A stretch of DNA of 13,779 nt, from contig QOAS01000174.1 of the NCBI GenBank assembly GCA_003972855.1, forward strand, positions 1 through 13,779. Direction: 5' to 3'. Source of the DNA: Gammaproteobacteria bacterium. GTDB taxonomy: Bacteria > Aquificota > Aquificia > Aquificales > QOAS01. The notes beneath the pieces are model-generated. The model was not told where the DNA came from and ran no database searches. It saw only the letters and a program-made list of their open reading frames with translations. The position numbers were made by a program, and so were the translations under genes. Numbering within the stretch: the stretch's first letter is position 1; every line of letters begins with the position of its first letter. Shown in pieces: positions 1 to 6,881 of this stretch.

Positions 1-32
1 TCAAGGCAGGGTATTATCCTTTTGGCAAGCAT
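1..32 (-). CDS. hisF: Imidazole glycerol phosphate synthase cyclase subunit, N-terminal fragment cut by the window edge
   Basis: Reading leftwards from an ATG at 32-30 gives MLAKRIIPCL followed by an incomplete GA- codon (Asp or Glu). MLAKRIIPCLD is the near-invariant N-terminus of HisF, the cyclase subunit that with HisH makes imidazole glycerol phosphate and AICAR in histidine biosynthesis. The start lies three bases after the trmB stop (TAA-AGA-ATG), so the two genes are almost certainly co-transcribed and translationally coupled. A G-rich stretch in the last codons of trmB could serve as ribosome binding site. Only ten complete codons are visible, but the match is exact at a very conserved place, so the identification is good despite the length. 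Confidence 0.85.
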   Translation of the reverse strand, partial: MLAKRIIPCL

Positions 33-35
33 TCT

Positions 36-941
36 TTAACCCCCAACCAGTTTGGCAAGTTCTTCAACCGCCCAAGAGAGGCTTTTAACTCCCACCGCAA
101 AGGATTTGGGTTTTAAGATTACCTCTCCACCCTTGGTTTTAAAAATTCCCACAAACACATGTTGGTAAAAACCTTCCTCTCCCACGTAGATTTCAACCAA
201 ATCTATCTTTTCACCCGTGTAGAAGTTTTCCACTTTGAAAAAGTAACCCCTTTTGGTGTCCTTGAATTCTTTACCGACCTCCAGTCGGGAAGGGCTATAC
301 CTTTCAACCTTTACGGTTCTCAAGGGTTCCACCTCCTTATCGGTTACACCTTCGGGCGTTTTTAGCTTTATAAGGAGTAATTTAAGAGGTTTCCTACCCT
401 CCCTAAGGGCTTTTTGCTCGTATTTGGTGGTGGGAAGTTCCAAATCAAACTCTTTACGGATTTCAAAAATTTCCTTTAGAGGTTCCAACTGCTCAAGTAT
501 GTAGAGGTAATAGTCCTCTATGTCGGTGCGAATATATACTTTTCCCCCGTCTTGGAGCTTTAAAGCCAATTTCCTTAAAAAGGAGGTCTTTAGCAACCTC
601 CTTTTTATGTCCCTTTTCTTAAAAAACGGGTCGGGGTAATTGAAGAAGAAAGCCCTAACGGAGTTGGGTTTTAAAAGGTAATCCACAAAGAGGTTGGCGT
701 CCAAATTGAACACAAAGAGGTTTTTATAGCCTCTGCCCCAACATTTGTGGATTAAAGCTTTTACCCCCGGATGCCACTTATCAACCGCCAAAACGGGGTG
801 GTCGGAAAATTTTTGTGCCAACCAAAGGGTAAAATCGCCGTTTCCGAAACCTATTTCAACAAAGGAGTTTCCAAAATTCAGTTTTTCCTCTATAGGTTGG
901 CTTGTATCCCAAAAGCAAGGTTTAAAAATTTTTCCCCCCAC
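36..941 (-). CDS. trmB: tRNA (guanine-N7-)-methyltransferase with C-terminal extension
   Basis: SAM-dependent enzyme forming m7G46 in the variable loop of tRNAs. Visible motifs: SAM-binding EIGFGNG (residues 29-35), FNYPDPFFKKR (100-110, the family's PDPW-type motif with Phe for Trp), and TTKYEQKALREGR (171-183, the conserved T-x-YE segment). The methyltransferase core ends near residue 195. The remaining ~100 residues (200-301) are an extension absent from the roughly 240-residue E. coli enzyme; a comparable C-terminal region is known in Aquifex TrmB, where it was linked to heat stability. The start is GTG at 941 without a clear Shine-Dalgarno. The frame stays open upstream but offers no ATG, GTG or TTG before fabI ends. 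It lies 32 bases behind fabI and 3 bases before hisF, as the middle gene of an operon. Confidence 0.92.
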   Translation of the reverse strand: MGGKIFKPCFWDTSQPIEEKLNFGNSFVEIGFGNGDFTLWLAQKFSDHPVLAVDKWHPGVKALIHKCWGRGYKNLFVFNLDANLFVDYLLKPNSVRAFFFNYPDPFFKKRDIKRRLLKTSFLRKLALKLQDGGKVYIRTDIEDYYLYILEQLEPLKEIFEIRKEFDLELPTTKYEQKALREGRKPLKLLLIKLKTPEGVTDKEVEPLRTVKVERYSPSRLEVGKEFKDTKRGYFFKVENFYTGEKIDLVEIYVGEEGFYQHVFVGIFKTKGGEVILKPKSFAVGVKSLSWAVEELAKLVGG

Positions 942-973
942 AAGGGGTAGGAATTTTAAAAAGGGAAAGAATT

Positions 974-1774
974 TTAGGAGTTCTCTATGCTGTCCTCTTT
1001 GTCCATCACTCCCATAACGTGGTAACCCGCATCTACGTGCAAAACTTCACCGGTTATATTCTTAGCCCAGTCGGAGCAAAGGAAAACCGCCGCATTTCCC
1101 ACGTCTAAAATGTCTATACCCCTACCCAAGGGAGAGACTTCCATAGTGTGTTTCATAAGGAGGTGAAAACCGCTAATAGCCCTTGCCGCCAAGGTCTTTA
1201 CGGGACCCGCGGAAATGGCGTTTATACGGTGTCCCATCCTACCCAAGTCGTAAGCTAAATACCTAACGGTGCTTTCAAGGGCGGATTTGGCTATCCCCAT
1301 AACGTTGTATCGGGGGACTACCTTTTCCGCACCGTAATAGGAAAGGGTTAAGAATGCCCCGTTGGTTCCCTCCATAAGTTTTATTGCCCTTTGGGTTATA
1401 GCTATGAGCGAGTAAACGCTGATGTCCATAGCGATTTTAAAACCTTCGCGGGAAGTGTAGAGGGTAGGTCTTTTAAATTCCTCCGCGGGAGCAAAGGCGA
1501 TGGAGTGAACGACAATGTCTATACGGTCGGTTATTTGGGCTATCTTTTCAAAAGCTTTGTCTATAGAGGCGTCGGAAGAAACGTCCATTTCCAAGCAGTC
1601 CAAAGCTTCCAACTCTTTTGCGATAGGTTCTATTTTTTTACCTATTTTTTCGTTTGCATAGGTTAAAATTAATTTTGCACCCTCCCTTTTAAAGGCTTGG
1701 GCGATACCGTAAGCTATACTGTTTTTGTTCGCTATACCCGTAACAACCGCTATTTTTCCGCTTAATAACCCCAT
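974..1774 (-). CDS. fabI: Enoyl-[acyl-carrier-protein] reductase [NADH]
   Basis: Cytoplasmic reductase for the last step of each type II fatty-acid elongation cycle, reducing trans-2-enoyl-ACP with NAD(P)H. An SDR-type protein of 266 residues: a FabI-style nucleotide-binding TGIANKNSIAYGIA near residues 12-25, the Y-x6-K dyad as Tyr156 and Lys163 (the same numbering as E. coli FabI), SYYGAE at 145-150 and AGPVKTLAA near 189-197. The ATG at 1774 is chosen because GGAGGTG sits just upstream with correct spacing and because it gives the catalytic residues E. coli numbering. A TTG at 1795 would add seven residues and lacks support. First gene of the fabI-trmB-hisF operon, divergent from argH. Confidence 0.96.
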   Translation of the reverse strand: MGLLSGKIAVVTGIANKNSIAYGIAQAFKREGAKLILTYANEKIGKKIEPIAKELEALDCLEMDVSSDASIDKAFEKIAQITDRIDIVVHSIAFAPAEEFKRPTLYTSREGFKIAMDISVYSLIAITQRAIKLMEGTNGAFLTLSYYGAEKVVPRYNVMGIAKSALESTVRYLAYDLGRMGHRINAISAGPVKTLAARAISGFHLLMKHTMEVSPLGRGIDILDVGNAAVFLCSDWAKNITGEVLHVDAGYHVMGVMDKEDSIENS

Positions 1775-1788
1775 TTTCCACCTCCGTT

Positions 1789-1817
1789 TTGACAATTAAA
1801 CCTTATAAGTATATAGG
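1789..1817 (+). promoter_or_regulatory. Candidate promoter of argH
   Basis: A perfect TTGACA (1789-1794) is followed after 17 bases by TATAGG (1812-1817), a good housekeeping-sigma arrangement. Transcription would begin near 1824, giving a leader of about 25 bases without a Shine-Dalgarno sequence before the argH ATG. It overlaps the opposing fabI promoter almost completely. Confidence 0.5.
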
Positions 1818-1831
1818 GGGTTTTCGGGCAA
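1802..1831 (-). promoter_or_regulatory. Candidate promoter of the fabI operon
   Basis: On the minus strand a -35-like TTGCCC (plus 1826-1831) and a -10-like TATAAG (plus 1802-1807) are 18 bases apart, placing transcription start about 20 bases before the fabI ATG and upstream of its GGAGGTG. The two elements lie within the argH promoter on the other strand, so the polymerases would compete. Consensus match is moderate; prediction by eye only. Confidence 0.35.
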
Positions 1832-1848
1832 CCTAAAATGGTTCTTCT

Positions 1849-3225
1849 ATGTCCGAAAACAAACCTTGGGGTGGACGCTTTAGCGAACGGACCGATAAGT
1901 TTGTGGAAGAATTTACCGAAAGCGTTTCTTTTGACAAAGAATTGGCGGAGGTTGATATAAAACAAAGTATTGCCCATACAAAAACCCTTTTAAAGGCAAA
2001 GGTTTTGACCGAGGAGGAAGCCCAAAAGATTATAGACGGGCTTAATTCCATTTTGGAAGAGATTAAAAAGGGAAACTTTGAATGGAAAAAGGAATTTGAA
2101 GATGTCCATATGAATGTGGAAAGGGAACTCACCAACCGCATAGGGAGGGTTGGAGGTAAACTCCACACCGCCCGTAGTAGAAACGACCAAGTGGCAACCG
2201 ACTTTAGGCTTTACCTAAAAGAACAAATAAAGGAGATAGTTGAGCTTTTAAAGTCCCTACGAAGGGCTTTAACCCAAAAGGCGAAAGAAACCACCGATGT
2301 TATCGTAAGCGGATATACCCACCTTCAAAAGGCTCAACCTATAAGGCTTGCCCATTGGTTTCTCGCATACCGAGAAATGTTTATAAGGGACACCCAGAGG
2401 TTTTTGGACACTTACCGAAGGCTGGACGCTTCGCCTTTGGGTAGCGGGGCTTTGGCGGGAGTGGACTTTCCGTTGGATAGGTTCTATACCGCCCAAAACT
2501 TAGGCTTTTCAAGGGTCACACGAAACTCCTTAGAGGCGACCGCGGATAGGGACTTTGCATTGGAATTTCTAAACGCCTGCAACATTACGATGCTTCACCT
2601 CTCCCGCTTGGCGGAAGACCTTATCATTTGGGCGTCGGAAGAATTCGGTTACGTGGATTTACCCGACAAGCTATGCACCGGCTCTTCCATTATGCCCAAC
2701 AAAAAGAACCCCGATGTCTTAGAGCTAATTAGGGGAAAAACGGGAAGGGTTTTAGGGGATTATGTAGCCCTGTCCACCGTCTTAAAAGGTCTCCCCATGG
2801 CTTACAACAGAGACCTACAAGAGGATAAAGAACCGGTATTTGACGCGGTAAGAACCTTAAAGGGTTCTCTAATAGGCATGAGGAAAGTTATTGAAGGGTT
2901 GAAACCTAAAAGGGAGAGAATGGAAGAAAATGCGGGTAACCTCACATTGGCAACCGACCTCGCCAACTATCTCGTCCAAAAAGGGGTTCCCTTTAGAGAA
3001 GCCCACCACATAGTCGGTAAATTGGTTTCCTATGTCCTCCAAAAGGGTAAGAGAATGGAACAGCTCTCCTTGGATGAACTAAAGGAATTTTCTCCCCTAT
3101 TTGAGGAAGATGCACTTTCACTCTTAAAACCCTCGGTTGTTGCGGATAGAAGGGCAACCTATGGTGGAACGGCGGAAAAAGAGATAAAAAGACAAATAGG
3201 GAATGCTTCAAAGGAAGATTTTTAA
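1849..3225 (+). CDS. argH: Argininosuccinate lyase
   Basis: Cleaves argininosuccinate to arginine and fumarate, the last step of arginine biosynthesis; cytoplasmic homotetramer of the fumarase/aspartase superfamily. Length (458 residues) is typical. Visible signatures: NKPWGGRF at the N-terminus, HTARSRND at 106-113, SGYTHLQKAQP at 154-164 with the conserved His158, and the mobile catalytic loop GSSIMPNKKNPD at 278-289. The ATG at 1849 fits the usual ArgH N-terminus. No Shine-Dalgarno precedes it, although a promoter ends about 30 bases upstream. It is a single-gene unit here and collides with the HIT gene, the two stop codons overlapping within four bases. No other arginine gene is in the window. 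Confidence 0.97.
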   Translation: MSENKPWGGRFSERTDKFVEEFTESVSFDKELAEVDIKQSIAHTKTLLKAKVLTEEEAQKIIDGLNSILEEIKKGNFEWKKEFEDVHMNVERELTNRIGRVGGKLHTARSRNDQVATDFRLYLKEQIKEIVELLKSLRRALTQKAKETTDVIVSGYTHLQKAQPIRLAHWFLAYREMFIRDTQRFLDTYRRLDASPLGSGALAGVDFPLDRFYTAQNLGFSRVTRNSLEATADRDFALEFLNACNITMLHLSRLAEDLIIWASEEFGYVDLPDKLCTGSSIMPNKKNPDVLELIRGKTGRVLGDYVALSTVLKGLPMAYNRDLQEDKEPVFDAVRTLKGSLIGMRKVIEGLKPKRERMEENAGNLTLATDLANYLVQKGVPFREAHHIVGKLVSYVLQKGKRMEQLSLDELKEFSPLFEEDALSLLKPSVVADRRATYGGTAEKEIKRQIGNASKEDF

Positions 3226-3737
3226 CCCTTTTCGTTTTCTTTAATAATCCTCTCCAAAACCGGTTTTATCCTGTCGTAGAGGGACAAAAAGTGTTGGGAT
3301 ATAACCTTGGTTTGACCCAAAACGGGCATAAAATTGGTATCCCCGTGCCAACGGGGGACTATATGGCAATGAATGTGTTGCTCCAAACCCGCCCCCGCAA
3401 CCCTTCCCAAATTCCACCCCACATTAAAGCCGTGGGGAGAAATTGTTTCTTTCAAAGCCTTTATGCACGCTTGCACCAACTTGTTTATCTCTAAAATTTC
3501 TTCCTCCGTAAGGGAAGTAAAATCGTCGGTATGCCTAATAGGGCAAACCATTAAATGACCACCGTTGTAGGGATAAAGGTTCATAATTACAAAAGCGGTT
3601 TTTCCTTTGTGCAAAACCAAATATTCCCTAAATTTTTCGGGAGGTTGCTTTATTGCCCCGCAAAGAAAACACTCCTCGGAAATTTTATCCACATTCTCTA
3701 TGTAAGTGCTTCTCCAAAAAGCCCATAGGTGTTGCAT
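3222..3737 (-). CDS. HIT-family nucleotide hydrolase/transferase (Ap4A phosphorylase-like)
   Basis: A 171-residue histidine-triad protein. HIHCHIVPRW at 121-130 gives the H-x-H-x-H triad (121, 123, 125), with His123 the expected nucleophile. A CFLC pair (Cys23, Cys26) is the zinc-binding element of the branch beginning with M-x-x-LWAPWR-like sequence; here it is MQHLWAFWR. Members hydrolyse or phosphorolyse nucleoside-phosphate bonds such as Ap4A or AMP conjugates; the substrate cannot be told from sequence. The ATG at 3737 is preferred over a TTG six bases upstream because it fits the family N-terminus. No Shine-Dalgarno is present, and the candidate promoter would start RNA at or next to the ATG. 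Convergent with argH, divergent from the nik operon. Confidence 0.9.
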   Translation of the reverse strand: MQHLWAFWRSTYIENVDKISEECFLCGAIKQPPEKFREYLVLHKGKTAFVIMNLYPYNGGHLMVCPIRHTDDFTSLTEEEILEINKLVQACIKALKETISPHGFNVGWNLGRVAGAGLEQHIHCHIVPRWHGDTNFMPVLGQTKVISQHFLSLYDRIKPVLERIIKENEKG

Positions 3738-3744
3738 AAGCAAT

Positions 3745-3774
3745 ATTATGTTTTAAAGTTTGGCTTTCACTCAA
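3745..3774 (-). promoter_or_regulatory. Candidate promoter of the HIT gene, possibly leaderless
   Basis: On the minus strand TTGAGT (plus 3769-3774) and CATAAT (plus 3745-3750) are separated by 18 bases. Seven bases lie between the -10 and the ATG at 3737, so the transcript would begin at or almost at the start codon, matching the absence of a ribosome binding site. Confidence 0.4.
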
Positions 3775-3798
3775 AACACGCACCGAGATGCCCAAAAA

Positions 3799-3810
3799 TT
3801 AACGGGTTAA
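3799..3810. repeat. Short inverted repeat upstream of the nik operon, possible operator
   Basis: TTAAC-GG-GTTAA is a perfect 5-base inverted repeat with a 2-base spacer, about 40 bases before the nikK start. It overlaps the TTAAAA proposed as -35 of the nik promoter. It is not the known E. coli-type NikR operator (GTATGA-N16-TCATAC). Its role as a metal-regulator site is only a guess, and such a short AT-rich repeat can arise by chance. Confidence 0.2.
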
Positions 3811-3837
3811 AAAAATACCAAAGAGGTGAAATAGAAT
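3807..3837 (+). promoter_or_regulatory. Weak candidate promoter of the nik operon
   Basis: TTAAAA (3807-3812) and TAGAAT (3832-3837) are 19 bases apart. Initiation near 3844 would leave a leader of about six bases before the nikK ATG at 3850. A GAGGTG at 3823-3828 is too far from the ATG to act as Shine-Dalgarno, which is compatible with a near-leaderless message. Confidence 0.25.
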
Positions 3838-3849
3838 TTCTAAGTTTTG

Positions 3850-4605
3850 ATGAAAAAGTTAGTGTTCTCTTTCTTTTTTGCGGGCTTATCTTTGGCACAC
3901 GCCCATTTTGTAACCCTTATTCCCGAAAGCGATACGGTTAGAAAGCCTACCGTTAAAGTTGAAACCCTATTTACCCATCCCGCGGAAGGTTATCCCGCTA
4001 TGCATTACCAAATAGAGAAAAGCGCATTGTTTAAAAACGGAAAGGAATACCCCCTAAAGTGGAGTGTGGAATACATTCCCGTTCAACCCGGTAGCGACCA
4101 AAAGGTTGAAAAATATGTTTCCAAAGTTCGTTTACACGGTCCCGGAATATACCAAATTGTGGTTTGGCAAAAACCCTACTATGAACCCGCGGAGGGTGTT
4201 TACATAAAGCAAATTGCCAAGGTGTATATAAGCGCCTTCGGTTGGGAAGAGGGATGGGATAAACCGATAGGGGCAAAGGTGGAAATAGTTCCCCTAACGC
4301 GTCCTTTTGGAATTTGGGAAGGAAACACCTTTGTTGGAAAGGTTTTAAAAGATGGAAAACCCCTAAAGGGCGCAAGGGTGGAAATTGAATACTACAACAC
4401 CGAAGGTGTCAAATATCCCAACGAGACCCTCTATACGCAAGTGGTAAAAACCGACGAAAACGGGGTATTCGTTTATACACTACCTTGGAGCGGTTGGTGG
4501 GGATTTTCGGTTATCACCGAAGGTGGGGAATATAACGGTCACCCCTTGGAGCTTGACGGTGTTCTTTGGATTTACGCCTATCCAAAACCCAAAGGGGTTA
4601 AGTAA
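3850..4605 (+). CDS. nikK: DUF4198-type periplasmic component of nickel ECF importer (NikK-like)
   Basis: A 251-residue exported protein that heads the metal importer operon. The N-terminus is a clear signal peptide (MKK, then a Phe/Leu-rich core) with possible cleavage after Ala16 (SLA/HAH) or Ala18 (AHA/HF). Either leaves a mature protein with histidine at its first residue, as is usual in DUF4198 proteins found next to nickel/cobalt ECF genes. The body is beta-rich; the second half (from about residue 150) looks like a prealbumin/carboxypeptidase-regulatory fold (KDGKPLKGARVEIEYY, then TDENGVFVYTLPWSGWWGF). ATG at 3850 is chosen over TTG at 3847. Its stop overlaps the nikM ATG by one base (TAATG), so the genes are translationally coupled. 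Likely role: capturing Ni(II) outside the inner membrane. The metal is inferred from gene order, not proven. Confidence 0.8.
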   Translation: MKKLVFSFFFAGLSLAHAHFVTLIPESDTVRKPTVKVETLFTHPAEGYPAMHYQIEKSALFKNGKEYPLKWSVEYIPVQPGSDQKVEKYVSKVRLHGPGIYQIVVWQKPYYEPAEGVYIKQIAKVYISAFGWEEGWDKPIGAKVEIVPLTRPFGIWEGNTFVGKVLKDGKPLKGARVEIEYYNTEGVKYPNETLYTQVVKTDENGVFVYTLPWSGWWGFSVITEGGEYNGHPLELDGVLWIYAYPKPKGVK

Positions 4606-5207
4606 TGCATATCTCGGAAGGTGTTCTGCCCGCTTGGGAAATAGCGGTAGGTTGGGGTTTTTCCTCCTTAGGTCTAATTTGGGGACTTAGAAAATTAGAG
4701 GGGGAAAAGTTAGTTCTTACAGCCCTCCTTACCTCTCTGTTTTTTGTGGCGTCCCTTATACATGTGCCGGTCGGAATTTCCAGCGCCCATTTGATATTTA
4801 ACGGTTTTTTAGGGTTACTGCTTTGCGAGACGGTTTTTCCCGCTATTTTTGTGGGGCTTTTGCTTCAGGCTATTTTGTTCCAATTTGGGGGACTTTTAGT
4901 TTTAGGGGTAAACACCTTTAATATGGCTTTTCCCGCCCTCCTTTCGTGTCTGATTTTTAGAAAATGGATACCCTCGGAGGGGATAAAGTTTTACGCGGGT
5001 GCCTTTTTGAGTGCCTTTGTAGCCATTTTCGGTAGCGGTCTCCTAATATCGTTGGAACTCTCTTTGATTGGAGAACGCTTTTTAACCGACGCGGGACTTA
5101 TCCTTTTAATTCACCTACCTATAGCGACGGTGGAGGGCATTATTTACATCTTCCTCCTTAGGTTTATTAAGAAGGTTTATCCAACCATTTTGGAGGATAG
5201 GGAATGA
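4605..5207 (+). CDS. nikM: Substrate-binding membrane component of nickel/cobalt ECF transporter
   Basis: The S-component of a group I ECF metal transporter, 200 residues, strongly hydrophobic with about five or six membrane segments. It begins MHISEGVLP, the diagnostic N-terminus of CbiM/NikM in which the terminal amine and His2 bind the metal. Further candidate metal histidines are His53 (LIHVPVG) and His62 (SSAHL). Ni versus Co cannot be decided from this protein alone. The Nik assignment rests on neighbours: a DUF4198 protein and a NikL-like protein, rather than CbiN and cobalamin genes. The ATG overlaps the nikK stop by one base, and its own TGA overlaps the nikL ATG (ATGA). Confidence 0.93.
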   Translation: MHISEGVLPAWEIAVGWGFSSLGLIWGLRKLEGEKLVLTALLTSLFFVASLIHVPVGISSAHLIFNGFLGLLLCETVFPAIFVGLLLQAILFQFGGLLVLGVNTFNMAFPALLSCLIFRKWIPSEGIKFYAGAFLSAFVAIFGSGLLISLELSLIGERFLTDAGLILLIHLPIATVEGIIYIFLLRFIKKVYPTILEDRE

Positions 5208-5671
5208 AGAAGTTTTTCCTTTTAATGGCTTTTCCTTTAGTAATTTTCGCCCATAGAGTAGATGTATACGCGGAATTTAATAATGGGACTTTGGAAATTT
5301 TCGGCTACTTTCCCGACGGAACTCCCGCCAAGGGGGTTGATGTAAAGGTATTTACCCCCGACGGGAAACTCATTTACGAGGGAAAAACCGACCAAGAGGG
5401 GTGGCTAAAAATACCCCTAACCCAAAAGGTGGACAAGGTAAAGGTTGTCCTCTACGCGGGCTTGGGACACAAAGCCCAAACCACGGTGGTTATAAATTCC
5501 TCACCTACCAATGGAGGGAAAACGGAGAATTCCCAAAACGAACCTCCCAAGGAAAACTTTCAACCTAAACCCTCCTTCGGTTGGAAAGAAATTTTTTGCG
5601 GGTTGGGGTGGATATTCGGGATTTTTGGTATTTTAAACTTTGTCCATGGATTTAAAAAGAGAAAAGGCTAA
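5204..5671 (+). CDS. nikL: NikL-like membrane-anchored accessory protein of nickel ECF importer
   Basis: A 155-residue protein with three parts. These are a signal peptide (residues 1-16, cleavage likely after Ala16, leaving His17 as the new N-terminus: HRVDVYAE), a small beta-domain of the carboxypeptidase-regulatory type (about 20-97, with GYFPDGTPAKGVDVKVF and TDQEGWLKI), and, after an Asn/Pro/Lys-rich linker, one membrane helix (about 127-147) ending in KKRK on the cytoplasmic side. This architecture matches NikL, which replaces CbiN in NikKMLQO systems. The ATG at 5204 overlaps the nikM stop and has GGAGG about ten bases upstream. The last 26 bases are also the beginning of nikQ. Confidence 0.8.
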   Translation: MKKFFLLMAFPLVIFAHRVDVYAEFNNGTLEIFGYFPDGTPAKGVDVKVFTPDGKLIYEGKTDQEGWLKIPLTQKVDKVKVVLYAGLGHKAQTTVVINSSPTNGGKTENSQNEPPKENFQPKPSFGWKEIFCGLGWIFGIFGILNFVHGFKKRKG

Positions 5672-6209
5672 ATTTCTTGTTTTTCTAATAACAACCACTG
5701 CGGTTTACCTAACCGACAACTTAAACCTTTTGTTTTTGGAATTTTCTTTATCACTTTTGGCGTTGATAGTTTTTAAAATTCCCCTTAGGTTTTTAAAACT
5801 CGCCCTTTACGGCAACCTTTTTTTGCTATTTATAGTCTTATCCCTTCTGTTGTTGGATTTTGAAAAAAACCTAACCACCGCTACCGCTATCTTTTTAAAG
5901 GCAAACACCATTTTTGCCCTATCCAACGCCCTTATAATCCCTATGGGTGTTGTTAAATTTGCAAGGGTTTTAAACGAAATAGGAGTTTCAAGGAAATTAA
6001 CCCTCCTTTTGGTCTTAAGTTACAGATACATACACTCCCTTAGGGAGGAATACGGTAAAATGAAAAAAGCCCTCGCCTGTAGGGGTTTCCAGCCCAAAAC
6101 GGAATTGAGAACCTATAGGGTTTACGGATATCTATTGGGAATGCTTACGGTAAAGACCTACCTAAAGGCGAGGGAAATTTACAAGGCGATACTCTGCAGG
6201 GGTTTTTAA
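5646..6209 (+). CDS. nikQ: Transmembrane coupling (T) component of nickel ECF transporter
   Basis: The T-component linking the ATPase to NikM. 187 residues, with hydrophobic helices in the first ~105 and a charged C-terminal half. Both coupling-helix signatures of CbiQ/EcfT proteins are present: ALACRGFQ near residues 141-148 and AILCRGF at the extreme C-terminus, the protein stopping directly after the second. It is shorter than most CbiQ proteins and lacks any tail beyond that motif. ATG at 5646 is preferred to TTG at 5640; both lie inside the end of nikL, so the two genes overlap by about 26 bases. The nikO ATG follows after only three bases. Confidence 0.88.
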   Translation: MDLKREKAKFLVFLITTTAVYLTDNLNLLFLEFSLSLLALIVFKIPLRFLKLALYGNLFLLFIVLSLLLLDFEKNLTTATAIFLKANTIFALSNALIIPMGVVKFARVLNEIGVSRKLTLLLVLSYRYIHSLREEYGKMKKALACRGFQPKTELRTYRVYGYLLGMLTVKTYLKAREIYKAILCRGF

Positions 6210-6212
6210 AAA

Positions 6213-6881
6213 ATGAAAAAACCGCTTTTGGAGGTTAAAAATCTAACCGTCAAAAGGGGAGGTAAAACGGTTTTACAAAACTTTAATCTCTCCCTCGGTT
6301 GGGGAGAAAAATTAGTGCTGGCGGGGGCGAACGGGGTAGGAAAAACCACCTTTGCGGAAACGGTTTTAGGTTTTTTACCTTTTGAGGGAGAAATATTTTT
6401 TTCGGGAAAACCCATAAGGGATAAAGAGGATTTTAGATACCTCCGAAGGAAGGTCGGTTATGTTTTTCAAAACCCCGACGACCAACTGTTTATGCCAACC
6501 GTAAGGGAGGAACTATCCTTTGGACCCGAAAATTTGGGACTCCCTCCCGAGGAAATTGAAGAGCGGATAAAAAGGGTAGCCCTAAAACTGGGGATAAAAA
6601 GGCTATTGGACAAATCGGTTTTTGAACTTTCTTACGGACAAAAGAGGTTGGTCTCTATAGCCTGCGTCCTAACTATGGAACCTGAACTTCTTATCCTGGA
6701 CGAGCCGACCAACGGACTGGACCGCGAAAACTGGGAGAGAGTGGCAAACTTTTTAAAGAAAACGGAAAAAGCGGTGCTGGTAATAACCCACGATAAGGAG
6801 CTTATAAACTACCTAAAGTGGAAAGTTATATACTTGAGCGAACTCAATTTCGTTTCCTCTTTAAAAACCTTCCTCCTTTAA
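6213..6881 (+). CDS. nikO: Nickel ECF transporter ATP-binding protein
   Basis: Cytoplasmic ABC ATPase powering the importer. Walker A GANGVGKT at 38-45, Q-loop FQNPDDQLF with Gln86 (the NPD-Q form typical of CbiO/EcfA), signature LSYGQKRLV at 139-147 (Tyr where LSGGQ has Gly), Walker B LLILDE at 159-164 with the following PTNGLD D-loop, and switch His193 in VITHD. At 222 residues it is shorter than typical CbiO proteins and lacks their C-terminal domain. Only one ATPase gene is present, so the complex presumably uses a homodimer. It is the last gene of the nik operon; its last 21 bases overlap the end of the convergent Uma2-type gene, leaving no room for an intergenic terminator. Confidence 0.94.
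   Translation: MKKPLLEVKNLTVKRGGKTVLQNFNLSLGWGEKLVLAGANGVGKTTFAETVLGFLPFEGEIFFSGKPIRDKEDFRYLRRKVGYVFQNPDDQLFMPTVREELSFGPENLGLPPEEIEERIKRVALKLGIKRLLDKSVFELSYGQKRLVSIACVLTMEPELLILDEPTNGLDRENWERVANFLKKTEKAVLVITHDKELINYLKWKVIYLSELNFVSSLKTFLL

Noticed and set aside
1391..1666. Open frame of 91 codons on the plus strand within fabI
   Set aside because: It lies wholly opposite the well-supported fabI gene, has no recognisable motif and no ribosome binding site; it reflects codon bias of the true gene.
3738..3849. NikR operator or Ni/Co riboswitch ahead of the nik operon
   Set aside because: No GTATGA-N16-TCATAC-like site and no four-helix NiCo riboswitch pattern could be found; only a short TTAAC-GG-GTTAA repeat is present, listed with low confidence.
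4031..4375. Open frame of 114 codons on the minus strand within nikK
   Set aside because: Antisense shadow of nikK with low-complexity Pro/Arg/Phe composition and no family features.
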